Notes under the pieces: model-generated | The model's input: only the letters and a program-made list of their open reading frames with translations | Database searches by the model: none | What the model was told of the DNA's origin: nothing | Part shown: piece after piece, positions 17,285 through 25,372 of the stretch | Numbering within the stretch: position 1 is the first letter of the stretch | Layout: each line of letters begins with the position of its first letter | Assembly: GCA_030041495.1 (NCBI GenBank) | Contig: JASHNT010000077.1 | Span: forward strand, 1-39,559 | Source of the DNA: Bryobacteraceae bacterium | GTDB lineage: Bacteria; Acidobacteriota; Terriglobia; Bryobacterales; Bryobacteraceae | DNA: 39,559 nt | Direction: 5' to 3' | Program-made: the position numbers and the translations under genes

Positions 17285-18973
17285 TCAGGCAATCCACTCC
17301 AGCTCGATCTTCTTCGCCGCGGCGTCAATTTTCGCGATCTTGAAGCTGCGAATCTGCCCCGCTCTGGGAGGCTCCGCCGCCGCGCCCGATCCCGCGCCGC
17401 CCGACTTCCACTTCTCGCTGAGCATCGCCGTGAGGGCCGACAAATCGCCTCTTCCGGCGCCGGCATTCGACTCCTGCTTCTGTTCGGGGAGCTTGACCGA
17501 AGCCGTCACGCCCTCGCCCAGTTCCACTCTCGCGCGGCCTCCGGAAACATCCACGATCCGCCCGCTGACCGATTCGCCGACCTTCCGTTCCGCCAGATAC
17601 TCATCGATGCTGGTCGGCTCCAGTTGCTTGATCCCCAGCTTGAAGCGCCGCCGTTCGCGGTCGGCTTCCAGCACCTGCGCTTTCACCACCTGGCCCACTT
17701 TCAAAACTTCATTGGGATGATTCAAACGTTTCTCGCGGCTGATGTCGCCGATGTGGATCATGCCCTCGACGCCGCCGCCCAGATCCACGAACGCGCCGAA
17801 TTTCGCCAGACTGGTTACCGGACCCTCCGCGGTTGCGCCCACCGGGTACTTCTTCACCGCGTCTTCCCACGGATCGCCCAGCGCCTGCTTGAGACCCAGC
17901 GCGATTCTCTTATCCGCCGGGTTCACTCCCAGCACCACCACTTCCACCACCTCGCCTGGTTCGACGATGTCCGCGGCCTTCACGTTCTTCTTCGACCACG
18001 ACATCTCGGTCACGTGAATCAGGCCCTCGACGCCCGGCTCCAGCTCGACGAACGCGCCGAAATCGGTGACGCGCGAAACCTTGCCTTGAACGCGCGCGCC
18101 CTGCGGATATTTTCCGGCGGCGAGCGACCACGGGTCCGGCGCAAGCTGCTTCAGCCCCAGAGCGATCTTGCGCGTCTCGCGATTGATCTTGAGAATCTTG
18201 ACGTCGATATGGTCGCCGGCCTTCACGATGTCCGACGGCTTCACGTTTCGCGCGTACGCCATGTCGGTGACGTGCAGCAGCCCGTCCACTCCGCCCAAGT
18301 CCACGAACGCGCCGAAATCCGTCAGCGTGCGCACGGTTCCCGCCACCACGGCGCCTTCCTGCAGCTTGTCGAAAGCTTCGCGCCGCGCCTCACGTTCGCG
18401 CTCTTCCAGCACCACGCGGCGATCCACCACCACGTCCTCTTCGGTGGTGTCGAGCTTGGTGATGCGGCACTCGATCTCCTGATCCACCAGCTTCTCCATC
18501 TCCGCCTGTTCGCGCGCGCCGCTGCGGGAAGCGGGCATGAACGCCGGCACGCCCACATCGACGCGCAGGCCGCCTTTCACCACTTGCAGCACCTTGCCGG
18601 CGATGGTTCGCTTCTCCGCGAAAGCCTTTTCGAGCGCCGTCCAGTCCTTCGGAATCTCCACCTTGATGGTCGAAAGCAGGTAGTTGCCCTCATCATCGCG
18701 TCCCCGGATCGATACCAGCACCTTCATTCCAGGTTTCAGCTCGACTCCGGGCACCGGAGGCAGCACTCCGTCCGTCTTGCGGCCAAGATCGACGAAAGCG
18801 CCGTCGGGCGTCACCGACACCACGGTGCCTTCGACGGTGCCGCCGTCGGCGTGATGGCTCTGCTCAAACTCGGAAAGGATGTCGCCGAACGAGGTGTCCT
18901 GCGTCATCGCTTCTTGCATGGACGCATCGGCAGTGGACGCCTCGGGCGGGTTGGGAAAATTCGGTTGGGACAT
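17285..18973 (-). CDS. rpsA: 30S ribosomal protein S1
   Basis: About 562 residues with six S1/OB RNA-binding domains after a ~40-residue acidic N-terminal tail. Domain openings seen in order are GTVEGTVVSVTPDGAFVDLG, AGKVLQVVKGGLRVDVG, AGTVRTLTDFGAFVDLGG, QGKVSRVTDFGAFVELEPG, EGPVTSLAKFGAFVDLGGG and SGRIVDVSGGRARVELGEG. Domains 3-5 are the best conserved, with HVTDM/HVTEM/HIGDI. S1 helps bring mRNA to the 30S subunit. The ATG at 18973 (MSQPNFP) is chosen over an in-frame GTG 11 codons upstream; neither has a good Shine-Dalgarno site. A Gly/Ala/Ser-rich insert interrupts the last domain. Six domains match the usual S1 layout. Confidence 0.92.
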   Translation of the reverse strand: MSQPNFPNPPEASTADASMQEAMTQDTSFGDILSEFEQSHHADGGTVEGTVVSVTPDGAFVDLGRKTDGVLPPVPGVELKPGMKVLVSIRGRDDEGNYLLSTIKVEIPKDWTALEKAFAEKRTIAGKVLQVVKGGLRVDVGVPAFMPASRSGAREQAEMEKLVDQEIECRITKLDTTEEDVVVDRRVVLEEREREARREAFDKLQEGAVVAGTVRTLTDFGAFVDLGGVDGLLHVTDMAYARNVKPSDIVKAGDHIDVKILKINRETRKIALGLKQLAPDPWSLAAGKYPQGARVQGKVSRVTDFGAFVELEPGVEGLIHVTEMSWSKKNVKAADIVEPGEVVEVVVLGVNPADKRIALGLKQALGDPWEDAVKKYPVGATAEGPVTSLAKFGAFVDLGGGVEGMIHIGDISREKRLNHPNEVLKVGQVVKAQVLEADRERRRFKLGIKQLEPTSIDEYLAERKVGESVSGRIVDVSGGRARVELGEGVTASVKLPEQKQESNAGAGRGDLSALTAMLSEKWKSGGAGSGAAAEPPRAGQIRSFKIAKIDAAAKKIELEWIA

Positions 18974-19009
18974 GTGCGAGAATGCCGGCGAGATTACCGG
19001 GAGCACTCC

Positions 19010-19022
19010 ATTGTGTCACAAT
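19010..19022. promoter_or_regulatory. Palindrome ATTGTG-T-CACAAT upstream of rpsA
   Basis: A perfect 13-nt dyad lies 37-49 nt before the rpsA ATG. It could be an operator or a small leader hairpin involved in S1 autoregulation; neither is proved. If the in-frame GTG at 19006 were the true start, the palindrome would sit just upstream of it. Confidence 0.4.
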
Positions 19023-19075
19023 TCCAAGCGCTCAGGACTTGAGTGGAGTTTACCCGCTTCGGAGATTGTGCGCGC

Positions 19076-20344
19076 CTATGGGAGAGGATTCAGCGCGGCG
19101 AACAATTCCAGCCCGGCGTCTTGCGAATCGCGGAACTTGGCCAACAGCTTGGCGCGGCCGTTCAAAGCGGACTCCGCGAACGACCGCACTTGATACAGCC
19201 ACTCCGCCGGATACTGTTGCTCCGTTCCGCTGCTCTTCAAGAACTCGACGGCCCGCGCCGCCAGCTTGTCGCGATCCTCGCCCTCGGGAATCGTCTGATA
19301 CAGCCCGTCGAGGACGGTCATTCTCTGATGAAACACGTCGATGGGGGCGCCTTCCGGCTTCCACTCTGCAAATTTCGCAAGAAAATCCGCAAGCTTTCCG
19401 CTCCACTCCGGCTTGCCTCGCGCCGCGCGCAATTGTTGGAATTGGCCGGCGAGCGCCTGCCCGCTTGAGGAGGCGAAATAAACTGCCGCCACCGGCGATC
19501 CCAAATCGCCTTGAGAAAGAGTCTCCGCCGCTTCAATCGGATCGGCTTGCTTGCCGAACTGCTGGTTGAACCAGTTGACGAACCCGATCGCGCCGCGCAG
19601 CTCGCCATGGCAATGCGGCGTACTGGATTGCATGATCGCCAGCTTGCGTGCGCCTTCGACCAGCGGATCAATCGGCACCACCAGCCCTTGCGCTCGGGCG
19701 GTCAGGCCGTCCAAGGCAGTCCGCAATTCATCCGACATCACCGCGAACTCCCGGTAATCCGGTGCGGCCATCTCCATCTTCAACCCCAGCGCACCAATCT
19801 GCATGCGAAACTCATCCCGCGTCATGCCCTGATTGGCGAGGATCAAATTGGCAATCCCAGGCAAGTCCGCCGGCGAAGTTGCCGGTCCGGCGACCGCGAT
19901 GAAGTTCGCGCCGATCTTGGCTGCCGTGTCGAAGTACGCCGAATCGTCGGCAAGCATCGGATCCTGGCAAGGCCGCGCGTCCAACTGAGGATGATCGATG
20001 CTCTGGAACAGTTTTCGAGCCTGCTCAGTATCCTTGGGCGCCACCAGCATCACGACGCGAGTCTCGAGCGAAAGCGTGTCCAGACCCGCGCGTAACGCGG
20101 CTTCGCGAAGCTGGGGCCTCCCGGCGGGCGCGTCCGGCGCGGCGACCAGCCTCACCGGCTCCTTGGCTTGCTTGGCCGCCCGGAATGCTTCCTCGAGCGA
20201 GCTCGCCGGGGCTTGGCCGCGCTGAACCAGCGTGATCACCGCGTCGGCAAACAGTTCCGGCGGAGCCTTGTGCGCCAGGTCCAGCACGCTCTGCGCCGAA
20301 GCATAAGCCCCAAAAGCCGCCAGAACTGCAAACCCACGCACCAT
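19076..20344 (-). CDS. Secreted or periplasmic protein of unknown function
   Basis: A 422-residue protein starting with a short signal peptide (MVRGFAVLAAFGAYASAQ-S). The start codon overlaps the tpiA stop as TGATG, so the genes are translationally coupled; frame openness further upstream is only the shadow of tpiA. The body is alpha-helical with two predicted halves, including DLAHKAPPELFADAVITLV and PQLDARPCQDPMLADDSAYF. I recognise no catalytic motif or family. Two Cys (in ARPCQD and TPHCHG) may form a disulfide in the periplasm. It sits between tpiA and rpsA on the same strand, 102 bp before rpsA. Confidence 0.75.
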   Translation of the reverse strand: MVRGFAVLAAFGAYASAQSVLDLAHKAPPELFADAVITLVQRGQAPASSLEEAFRAAKQAKEPVRLVAAPDAPAGRPQLREAALRAGLDTLSLETRVVMLVAPKDTEQARKLFQSIDHPQLDARPCQDPMLADDSAYFDTAAKIGANFIAVAGPATSPADLPGIANLILANQGMTRDEFRMQIGALGLKMEMAAPDYREFAVMSDELRTALDGLTARAQGLVVPIDPLVEGARKLAIMQSSTPHCHGELRGAIGFVNWFNQQFGKQADPIEAAETLSQGDLGSPVAAVYFASSSGQALAGQFQQLRAARGKPEWSGKLADFLAKFAEWKPEGAPIDVFHQRMTVLDGLYQTIPEGEDRDKLAARAVEFLKSSGTEQQYPAEWLYQVRSFAESALNGRAKLLAKFRDSQDAGLELFAALNPLP

Positions 20345-21093
20345 CAGAAATTCACGATGCTGGCGAAGGAAGGCGGGTCCAGGCTCGCCCCGCCCACCAG
20401 GGCCCCGTCCAATTCCGGTTGCGCCATCAGGGCCTGGATGTTCTCGGGTTTCACGCTGCCACCGTACAAGATGCGGCAGGCTTCCGCTGCTGCATCGCCA
20501 AACTTCCCGCGAATCTGCGACCGCAAAAAGCGGTGCGCCTCCGCCGCAATCTCCGGCGTCGCCGTCTTGCCGGTGCCGATGGCCCACACCGGCTCATACG
20601 CGATGGTCACTTGGGCGAACTGGTCGGCGGTCAATCCCGCCAGTCCTCCCGCGAACTGCATCGCCAGCACGGCATCGGTCGAGCCGGCTTCGCGCTGCTC
20701 CAGTCTCTCGCCCACGCACACAATCGGTTTCAACCCGGCATCCAGCGCGGCCACGGTTTTCTTCGCCGCCGTTTCGTCCGTTTCGCCGAAGTACTGGCGC
20801 CTTTCGCTGTGCCCGATGATGACCCAGCGGCACTCGACCGCCTTCAGCATCGGTGCGGAAACTTCGCCGGTATAAGCGCCTTCCTTCAGCCAGAACAGGT
20901 CCTGCCCTCCGATTTCAATATTAGTCCCGCGAGCCGCCTCCACCGCGGCCGGCAGATTCACGAACGGCGCACAGACCACCACATCGACATGGCTCGCCCC
21001 GGCCACCAAAGGCGCGAGCGCCCCAATCGCAGCGCCCGTCTGAGCCGCGGTCTTGTACATTTTCCAATTGCCGGCCATCACTGGCTTGCGCAT
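20344..21093 (-). CDS. tpiA: Triosephosphate isomerase
   Basis: A 249-residue TIM-barrel enzyme interconverting dihydroxyacetone phosphate and glyceraldehyde 3-phosphate. All catalytic residues are visible: N9 and K11 in AGNWKMY, H95 in IIGHSERRQYFGE, and E167 in AYEPVWAIGTGKTA, with the phosphate-binding YGGSVKPEN near the C-terminus. Length is normal. The first gene of a minus-strand run with a coupled secreted protein and then rpsA. It is divergent from the TIGR03435-type gene across a 112-bp spacer. No other glycolytic gene is adjacent. Confidence 0.97.
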   Translation of the reverse strand: MRKPVMAGNWKMYKTAAQTGAAIGALAPLVAGASHVDVVVCAPFVNLPAAVEAARGTNIEIGGQDLFWLKEGAYTGEVSAPMLKAVECRWVIIGHSERRQYFGETDETAAKKTVAALDAGLKPIVCVGERLEQREAGSTDAVLAMQFAGGLAGLTADQFAQVTIAYEPVWAIGTGKTATPEIAAEAHRFLRSQIRGKFGDAAAEACRILYGGSVKPENIQALMAQPELDGALVGGASLDPPSFASIVNF

Positions 21094-21205
21094 GATATTT
21101 TCAGGATAACAAGCCGGCTTCCCCCTTCCGCGCCCGCATTTTCAGTAAAATCCGTACTAACGAAAGGCGCGAATCCGCGTCTATGCCCGGCATAAAGGAG
21201 TGGAG

Positions 21206-22999
21206 ATGATGCTGCGAACTTCCGCTCAGATCGGCCTCCTGGTTCTCCTTTCCAGCCCGTTTTTCGGGCAACCGGCGCCCGGCCAAGCCGCCGCCGCTAA
21301 CGCTGGGGCTGTCCAAACTGAGACGCCCACTTTCGAACTCGCAGACGTGCACGTCAGCCCGCACCGCACCACCCAGGGCACTCGCGGAGCAATTCTGCGA
21401 AACAGCGGCCGCTACGAGTTCACCAACGCGACCATGGTGGACCTGATTCGTATCGCTTATGACGTCGATGCCGATAAAGTCCTGGGCGGCCCGAGCTGGC
21501 TGGAGTCGGACCGCTTCGACATCTTCGCTCAGGTCCCGCCCAAAACTTCGCAGGAAACGGCAAGAATGATGCTGCAGGCTCTGCTCGCCGATCGCTTCAA
21601 GCTCATGCTCCACAAAGATTCGCATTCAATGCCGACATACGCCTTGTCGGTGAGCAAAGACGGGCACAAGCTTAAGGAAGCCAGCGGCTCCGGCGAGCCT
21701 GAGTGCAAGATGACCATCCAGCAGAACAGCCCTGCCGAGGCCGCTGCGATTCAAAATGCGCTTCAGAATGGCGGGCCCGTCACCCTCCGCGTGACCACCT
21801 TCCTGTACAGTTGCCACAGTATGACCATGGCGGCGTTCGCCGGTCAAATGCACACCATGATCGTGGCTCCGAGCTACGTCGGCAACAATCCCATTGCCGA
21901 TCAGACCGGCCTCAAGGGTTCCTGGGACTTCGATTTCAAGTACACGATAAAGCCTCCCACCAACGGCAACGCTCCGCTCATCGGCACCGCCAACGGGGTG
22001 GTGCAGGCGACCGTGTCGGGCGAATACATCAGTTTGTTTGACGCGATGGACAAGCAGCTCGGGCTGAAATTGGACGCCGTCACGCTGCCCATTCCGGTGA
22101 TCCTCGTCGATAGCGTGAATCGCAAGCCGGCGGACAATCCGCCGGAGGTGACAGCCAAGCTGCCTCCGCCGCCCAAGGATGAATTCGAGGTCGCGGAAAT
22201 CCGCCTCACCCCGCCCGGCGCGACCTCCGCCGGCAGCCGTGGCTTCCAGCTTAACGGCCAACTCGACCTGCGTGCGTACCCTCTCAAGTCCCTGATCATA
22301 ATCGGGTGGGACATTAACGGCGGCGCGGACGCGCTGGCCGATGCCCCTAAGTGGCTGGCTAACGCGAAGGTCGATCTGATCGCCAAACTGACACCCTCGA
22401 GCCCGCCGAATCAGGGTATCGATATCGACGCTCTGCGGCCCGCGGTTCGCGCGCTGCTGCAGGATCGCTTCAAGGCGCAGATCCACACCGAAATGCGGCC
22501 CGGCACCGTCTGGGTGATGACCGCGCCCAAGCCCAAGCTCGCCAAGGCCGACCCGCTGATGCGCACTCTGTGCAAGGAAGGTCCGGGCAAGGACGGCAAG
22601 GACCCGCGAACCGCCAGTCCTGTGCTCGGCCGTCTGCTGACTTGCCAGAACATGACCATGGCGGAATTTGCCGAGGAGCTTCCACGGCGCGCGGGCGGGT
22701 ATTTCACCGGAGGCGGTCCCGTGATCGACGAAACCGGCTTGACCGACTCCTACGATTTCACGCTTAGTTTTAGCGTCGCCCAGTTGATCCCTGGCAGCGC
22801 GCTCTCCAACGCTATCGCGGGTGGAGGAATCGTCGTGGCCGGAGGCCGCGGCGGCGATGGCGCAAACCCCAACGACCCCACCGGCGCCATCTCGCTTCAG
22901 GACGCTTTGAGCAAGCAACTCGGCTTGAAGCTCGAGCAACAAAAGCGCCCGGTGCCCACGGCGGTGCTGGACCACATCGAAGAGAAGCCGACGGAGTGA
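21206..22999 (+). CDS. Soil-associated TIGR03435-type protein with two tandem domains
   Basis: A 597-residue exported protein; ATG 21206 is chosen because AAAGGAG ends 5 nt before it. A GTG at 21200 and ATG at 21209 are alternatives. The signal peptide runs to about SPFFGQ. Two copies of the family domain follow: the first with FELADVHVSPHRT, WLESDRFDIFAQVP and LLADRFKLMLHKD, the second with FEVAEIRLTPPGA, WLANAKVDLIAKL and LLQDRFKAQIHTE. Each copy ends in a DxTGLxxxxDF motif (ADQTGLKGSWDFDF; IDETGLTDSYDFTL). The family is massively expanded in Solibacter-like Acidobacteria and has no known function. Most members carry one domain; two indicates an internal duplication. Confidence 0.88.
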   Translation: MMLRTSAQIGLLVLLSSPFFGQPAPGQAAAANAGAVQTETPTFELADVHVSPHRTTQGTRGAILRNSGRYEFTNATMVDLIRIAYDVDADKVLGGPSWLESDRFDIFAQVPPKTSQETARMMLQALLADRFKLMLHKDSHSMPTYALSVSKDGHKLKEASGSGEPECKMTIQQNSPAEAAAIQNALQNGGPVTLRVTTFLYSCHSMTMAAFAGQMHTMIVAPSYVGNNPIADQTGLKGSWDFDFKYTIKPPTNGNAPLIGTANGVVQATVSGEYISLFDAMDKQLGLKLDAVTLPIPVILVDSVNRKPADNPPEVTAKLPPPPKDEFEVAEIRLTPPGATSAGSRGFQLNGQLDLRAYPLKSLIIIGWDINGGADALADAPKWLANAKVDLIAKLTPSSPPNQGIDIDALRPAVRALLQDRFKAQIHTEMRPGTVWVMTAPKPKLAKADPLMRTLCKEGPGKDGKDPRTASPVLGRLLTCQNMTMAEFAEELPRRAGGYFTGGGPVIDETGLTDSYDFTLSFSVAQLIPGSALSNAIAGGGIVVAGGRGGDGANPNDPTGAISLQDALSKQLGLKLEQQKRPVPTAVLDHIEEKPTE

Positions 23000-23011
23000 T
23001 GGGACGATCCC

Positions 23012-23989
23012 CTACGCGAGCCGCAGGTCGTGAAATTCCTTGATCAATTGGAAGTTGGTCCGCACCGAGGCGATCGGCTCCCCGCGCTGCTCGATGCGCG
23101 CTTCCTCGGTGACGCCCAGCTTGTCCGACGCCATCTGCAGATATTCGATCTTGGACGGATCGATCCCCATGATGCGGCAGCAGGTCGCGTCAACAGCCGG
23201 CAAGTCGTTGCCCATCACCAGCACCCCCACTGACTTGGGAGTCCCTTGAATCGGGCCGTTTCCTTCCATGCCGACGATACCGTCGACAATCGCGAAGCTT
23301 TTGTGGAAAATCCGGTTCAGTTCTACGATTGACTCCGGAATGCCCACCTGGTGCAGCTCATTCTTGGGCCACCCATATACAGCGCCGGGGACTAGCCCGA
23401 AAAAATTCTTCATCGACAGAGTCGCGCCCGCCCAATGATGCGTCTTCATCTTCGCCAAGGAAACGATCAGATCCGCGCGCAGAGCCGAATTGGGCAGATA
23501 AATCCGCTCGCGGTCCGCGAAGCCCTGCACCGGACTCACGTCGTCGCGGTTCAGGTCCACAAACAGCGCGTCGAAATTGGACAGATCGCCGCGATACTGT
23601 GCCATCTCCGCCAAAGCGTGCGTGTCCCGGCGATGCCCCGGCCCTTCGCCGATAAACACGTTGGCCGCGCCGAGCGAGGAAAATGCCTCGTATGCCGCAG
23701 CGATCACCGCGACGTTGGTATTGATGCAGGTGCTCGGGTCGAACTCCACCAGATTCGGTTTGAGCAACACGTGCTTGCCGCGCACGTTCAACCCACAGGC
23801 GCGGATTCCTTCCAGGATCCTCTGCGTCAGAGCGGCCGAATACGACGAAGCTTTCACCACCGCCACCGCGGCTGTGGAGGGCGCCGGAGGCAGCGCCGCT
23901 GCCCTGCGCCGGCTTCCGTCCCACGCGGCGTATCCGCCGAGCGCCGCAACACCGCTCCCGGCTAATAGGTCTCTGCGCGAAATCTTCAT
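23012..23989 (-). CDS. DUF362 domain protein with Tat signal
   Basis: A 325-residue protein. The ATG at 23989 forms an ATGA overlap with the stop of the upstream gene and immediately gives MKISRRDLLAGSGVAALGG, a twin-arginine signal, so this start is preferred over an in-frame one 8 codons up. The mature part has the DUF362 features: VLLKPNLVEFDP, FIGEGPGHRRDT, SLAKMKTHHWAGATLSMKN and NDLPAVDATCCRIMGIDPSKI. DUF362 proteins are often linked to Fe-S or metal cofactors, but no typical ferredoxin Cys cluster is present here. Tat export suggests a folded, cofactor-bearing periplasmic protein. Substrate unknown. It converges with the TIGR03435-type gene 12 bp away. Confidence 0.85.
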   Translation of the reverse strand: MKISRRDLLAGSGVAALGGYAAWDGSRRRAAALPPAPSTAAVAVVKASSYSAALTQRILEGIRACGLNVRGKHVLLKPNLVEFDPSTCINTNVAVIAAAYEAFSSLGAANVFIGEGPGHRRDTHALAEMAQYRGDLSNFDALFVDLNRDDVSPVQGFADRERIYLPNSALRADLIVSLAKMKTHHWAGATLSMKNFFGLVPGAVYGWPKNELHQVGIPESIVELNRIFHKSFAIVDGIVGMEGNGPIQGTPKSVGVLVMGNDLPAVDATCCRIMGIDPSKIEYLQMASDKLGVTEEARIEQRGEPIASVRTNFQLIKEFHDLRLA

Positions 23990-24870
23990 GCGGGCACCTG
24001 CAACAGCCGGCAATTTCCATCGCGTGAAGCCAACGCCTCCAGCGCGGTGATCAGAATGTCGTTCGATGGTTCGCCCGTCGGTTCATCGGCGGCCACGCCG
24101 TTCACCCGCATTGCGATCGTCAACCATGCCCGGGCCAGCGGCGAGCTCGTCTCGCCTAACATCTTCCTGGCCAGGTCGAACGATGTCCCCAAATCCCGCC
24201 GTCCTTGCAAGCCCACCAGTGCGATCCCGGTGGTCTCCGGATACGAACGCAAGTCTTCCCCTCGTGCGGTCCGGTTGCCGTAATTCCATCCGCCATCGCT
24301 GGCGCGCACATCCATCAACATCCCTTCGCCCAGCCGCACCCGCTCCCGCAATTCACTGCTGTCGATTTTCGGTTGCTTCAACGCGGCTTGTCTTAATGCG
24401 ATCAACGCGTGCGAGGTCGGCTCCACCCACGACGCCGTGTCCGGCTTCCACGGCCATCCCTTCTTGCTAAAATCCCGCTGATCCTGAACCATCCCGAACG
24501 CCTTGCCGATCCGCAGAATCACGCGCCGGTACATCTCCGATTCGTTGCCCGAGGTGCCCAGCAGCCAGCCGACGCCCTTGCGCGTTGCCTCACCCGTCTC
24601 TCCGCGCGCCACACCCGCGCTTACGCACAGCGCCGTCGCCGCGTGCGAGATTTCGACGTCAGCCGAGGGCCGGAAGCCGCCGTCCGGGTTCTGCCAGGTC
24701 TTGACCAGCGTCCACGCACGGTCGGATTCCGGATAACCGTGGAACGCGAGCGCGCAGTAAATCGTCGGTTCCAGCCAACTCGTCTTGTTTGGGAAATACC
24801 CCCAGCCGCCGTCCGCGTTCTGCGTTTGCCGCAGGACGCTGATGCGATCGCCCAGATAGGAACCGGCCAC
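23986..24870 (-). CDS. Prenyltransferase/terpene-cyclase-fold (alpha-alpha barrel) protein
   Basis: A 294-residue protein starting at GTG 24870, the only usual start codon after an upstream stop at 24931. It has repeats of the squalene-cyclase/prenyltransferase-beta type: NADGGWGYFPN, NPDGGFRPSADVEISHAATAL, WPWKPDTASWVEPTSHALIAL and SDGGWNYGNRT followed by YPETTGIALVGLQG. It lacks an evident DXDD cyclase motif and is half the length of squalene-hopene cyclases, so catalysis is doubtful; a binding role is possible. No signal peptide. It is coupled to the DUF362 gene by a 4-nt overlap, indicating joint function. A sigma70-like promoter with two palindromes lies upstream. Confidence 0.72.
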   Translation of the reverse strand: MAGSYLGDRISVLRQTQNADGGWGYFPNKTSWLEPTIYCALAFHGYPESDRAWTLVKTWQNPDGGFRPSADVEISHAATALCVSAGVARGETGEATRKGVGWLLGTSGNESEMYRRVILRIGKAFGMVQDQRDFSKKGWPWKPDTASWVEPTSHALIALRQAALKQPKIDSSELRERVRLGEGMLMDVRASDGGWNYGNRTARGEDLRSYPETTGIALVGLQGRRDLGTSFDLARKMLGETSSPLARAWLTIAMRVNGVAADEPTGEPSNDILITALEALASRDGNCRLLQVPA

Positions 24871-24900
24871 GGGGTAAGAATCGGCAGATTCGGCCTCCGG

Positions 24901-24919
24901 CGATACCCCTGGGGTATCG
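24901..24919. promoter_or_regulatory. Perfect palindrome in the 5' leader (operator or hairpin)
   Basis: CGATACCCC-T-GGGGTATCG has 9-bp arms. On the minus strand it lies just downstream of the predicted transcription start and about 31 nt before the GTG start. It could be a repressor operator or an mRNA leader hairpin. Confidence 0.6.
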
Positions 24920-24921
24920 TA

Positions 24922-24938
24922 TACCAGTAGCTATGGTA
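24922..24938. promoter_or_regulatory. Second, weaker dyad next to the first
   Basis: TACCA-n7-TGGTA with an inner TAGCTA. It touches the downstream edge of the candidate -10 and the predicted transcription start of the minus-strand gene. Confidence 0.35.
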
Positions 24939-24966
24939 CTATGCGATGAGTTCCTAGGTTTATCAA
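24938..24966 (-). promoter_or_regulatory. Sigma70-like promoter for the prenyltransferase-fold/DUF362 pair
   Basis: Reading the minus strand, TTGATA (24966-24961; 5 of 6 matches) is separated by 17 nt from CATAGT (24943-24938; 4 of 6). The predicted transcript would start near 24931 and carry a ~60-nt leader containing the 9-bp-arm palindrome. Confidence 0.5.
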
Positions 24967-25059
24967 TGGGATAGGCATACATGGTGGCGGATTGGTCCCA
25001 TTTACTCCGTCAGGTGTTTCGATTAGAGTGAGTGTAGCGGAAGCCTGAGGACGGCCCAA

Positions 25060-25359
25060 GTGAATCAGCTACTTCTTCAATATTCTTACCTGCAAGTGTT
25101 GGATTTTCTGACCACTGTCGCGTTCATGATCAACGGCGTGAGGGAGGGAAATCCCTTAGTCCGCTTGGCCGTCCATTATGCCCCGCATCCACTCGGCGGA
25201 TTGATCGCGATTAAGCTGGCCGCCGTCGCGCTGGGCTTGTTTTGTTGGGTTCGCGGACGGGAGCGCCTGCTCAGCCGGATGAACCTGCTATTTGCGGTTC
25301 TGGTTGCCTGGAACCTCGCCGCCCTGATCATCGCGACCGCCCAACGCGGCGCGCTCTAG
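25060..25359 (+). CDS. Small membrane protein, DUF5658-like
   Basis: A 99-residue protein starting at GTG 25060 with TGAGGA 8 nt upstream. Three hydrophobic segments are visible (about 10-25, 46-64 and 74-92), with the typical opening LQYSYLQVLDFLTTVAFM followed by GVREGNPLVRLA. This Asp/Thr and Glu-x-Asn-Pro pattern is shared with short integral membrane proteins common in Acidobacteria and Firmicutes. Function unknown. It is divergent from the prenyltransferase-fold gene, so both may answer to the palindromes between them, and it converges on the following gene with a 13-bp gap. Confidence 0.72.
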   Translation: MNQLLLQYSYLQVLDFLTTVAFMINGVREGNPLVRLAVHYAPHPLGGLIAIKLAAVALGLFCWVRGRERLLSRMNLLFAVLVAWNLAALIIATAQRGAL

Positions 25360-25372
25360 CTCCCAACGTGGG

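Noticed and set aside
17624-19042. A 472-codon plus-strand open frame opposite rpsA
   Set aside because: Antisense shadow of the six S1 domains; His/Arg-rich with no start signal.
20345-20587. Upstream extension of the 422-residue secreted protein
   Set aside because: It lies inside tpiA in another frame; the TGATG overlap and a signal peptide fix the start at 20344.
21140-21152. ATTTT-CAGT-AAAAT as a regulatory hairpin upstream of the TIGR03435-type gene
   Set aside because: Only five A/T pairs; likely chance.
21626-22975. A 449-codon minus-strand open frame
   Set aside because: Antisense to the TIGR03435-type gene, which has a signal peptide, ribosome site and family motifs.
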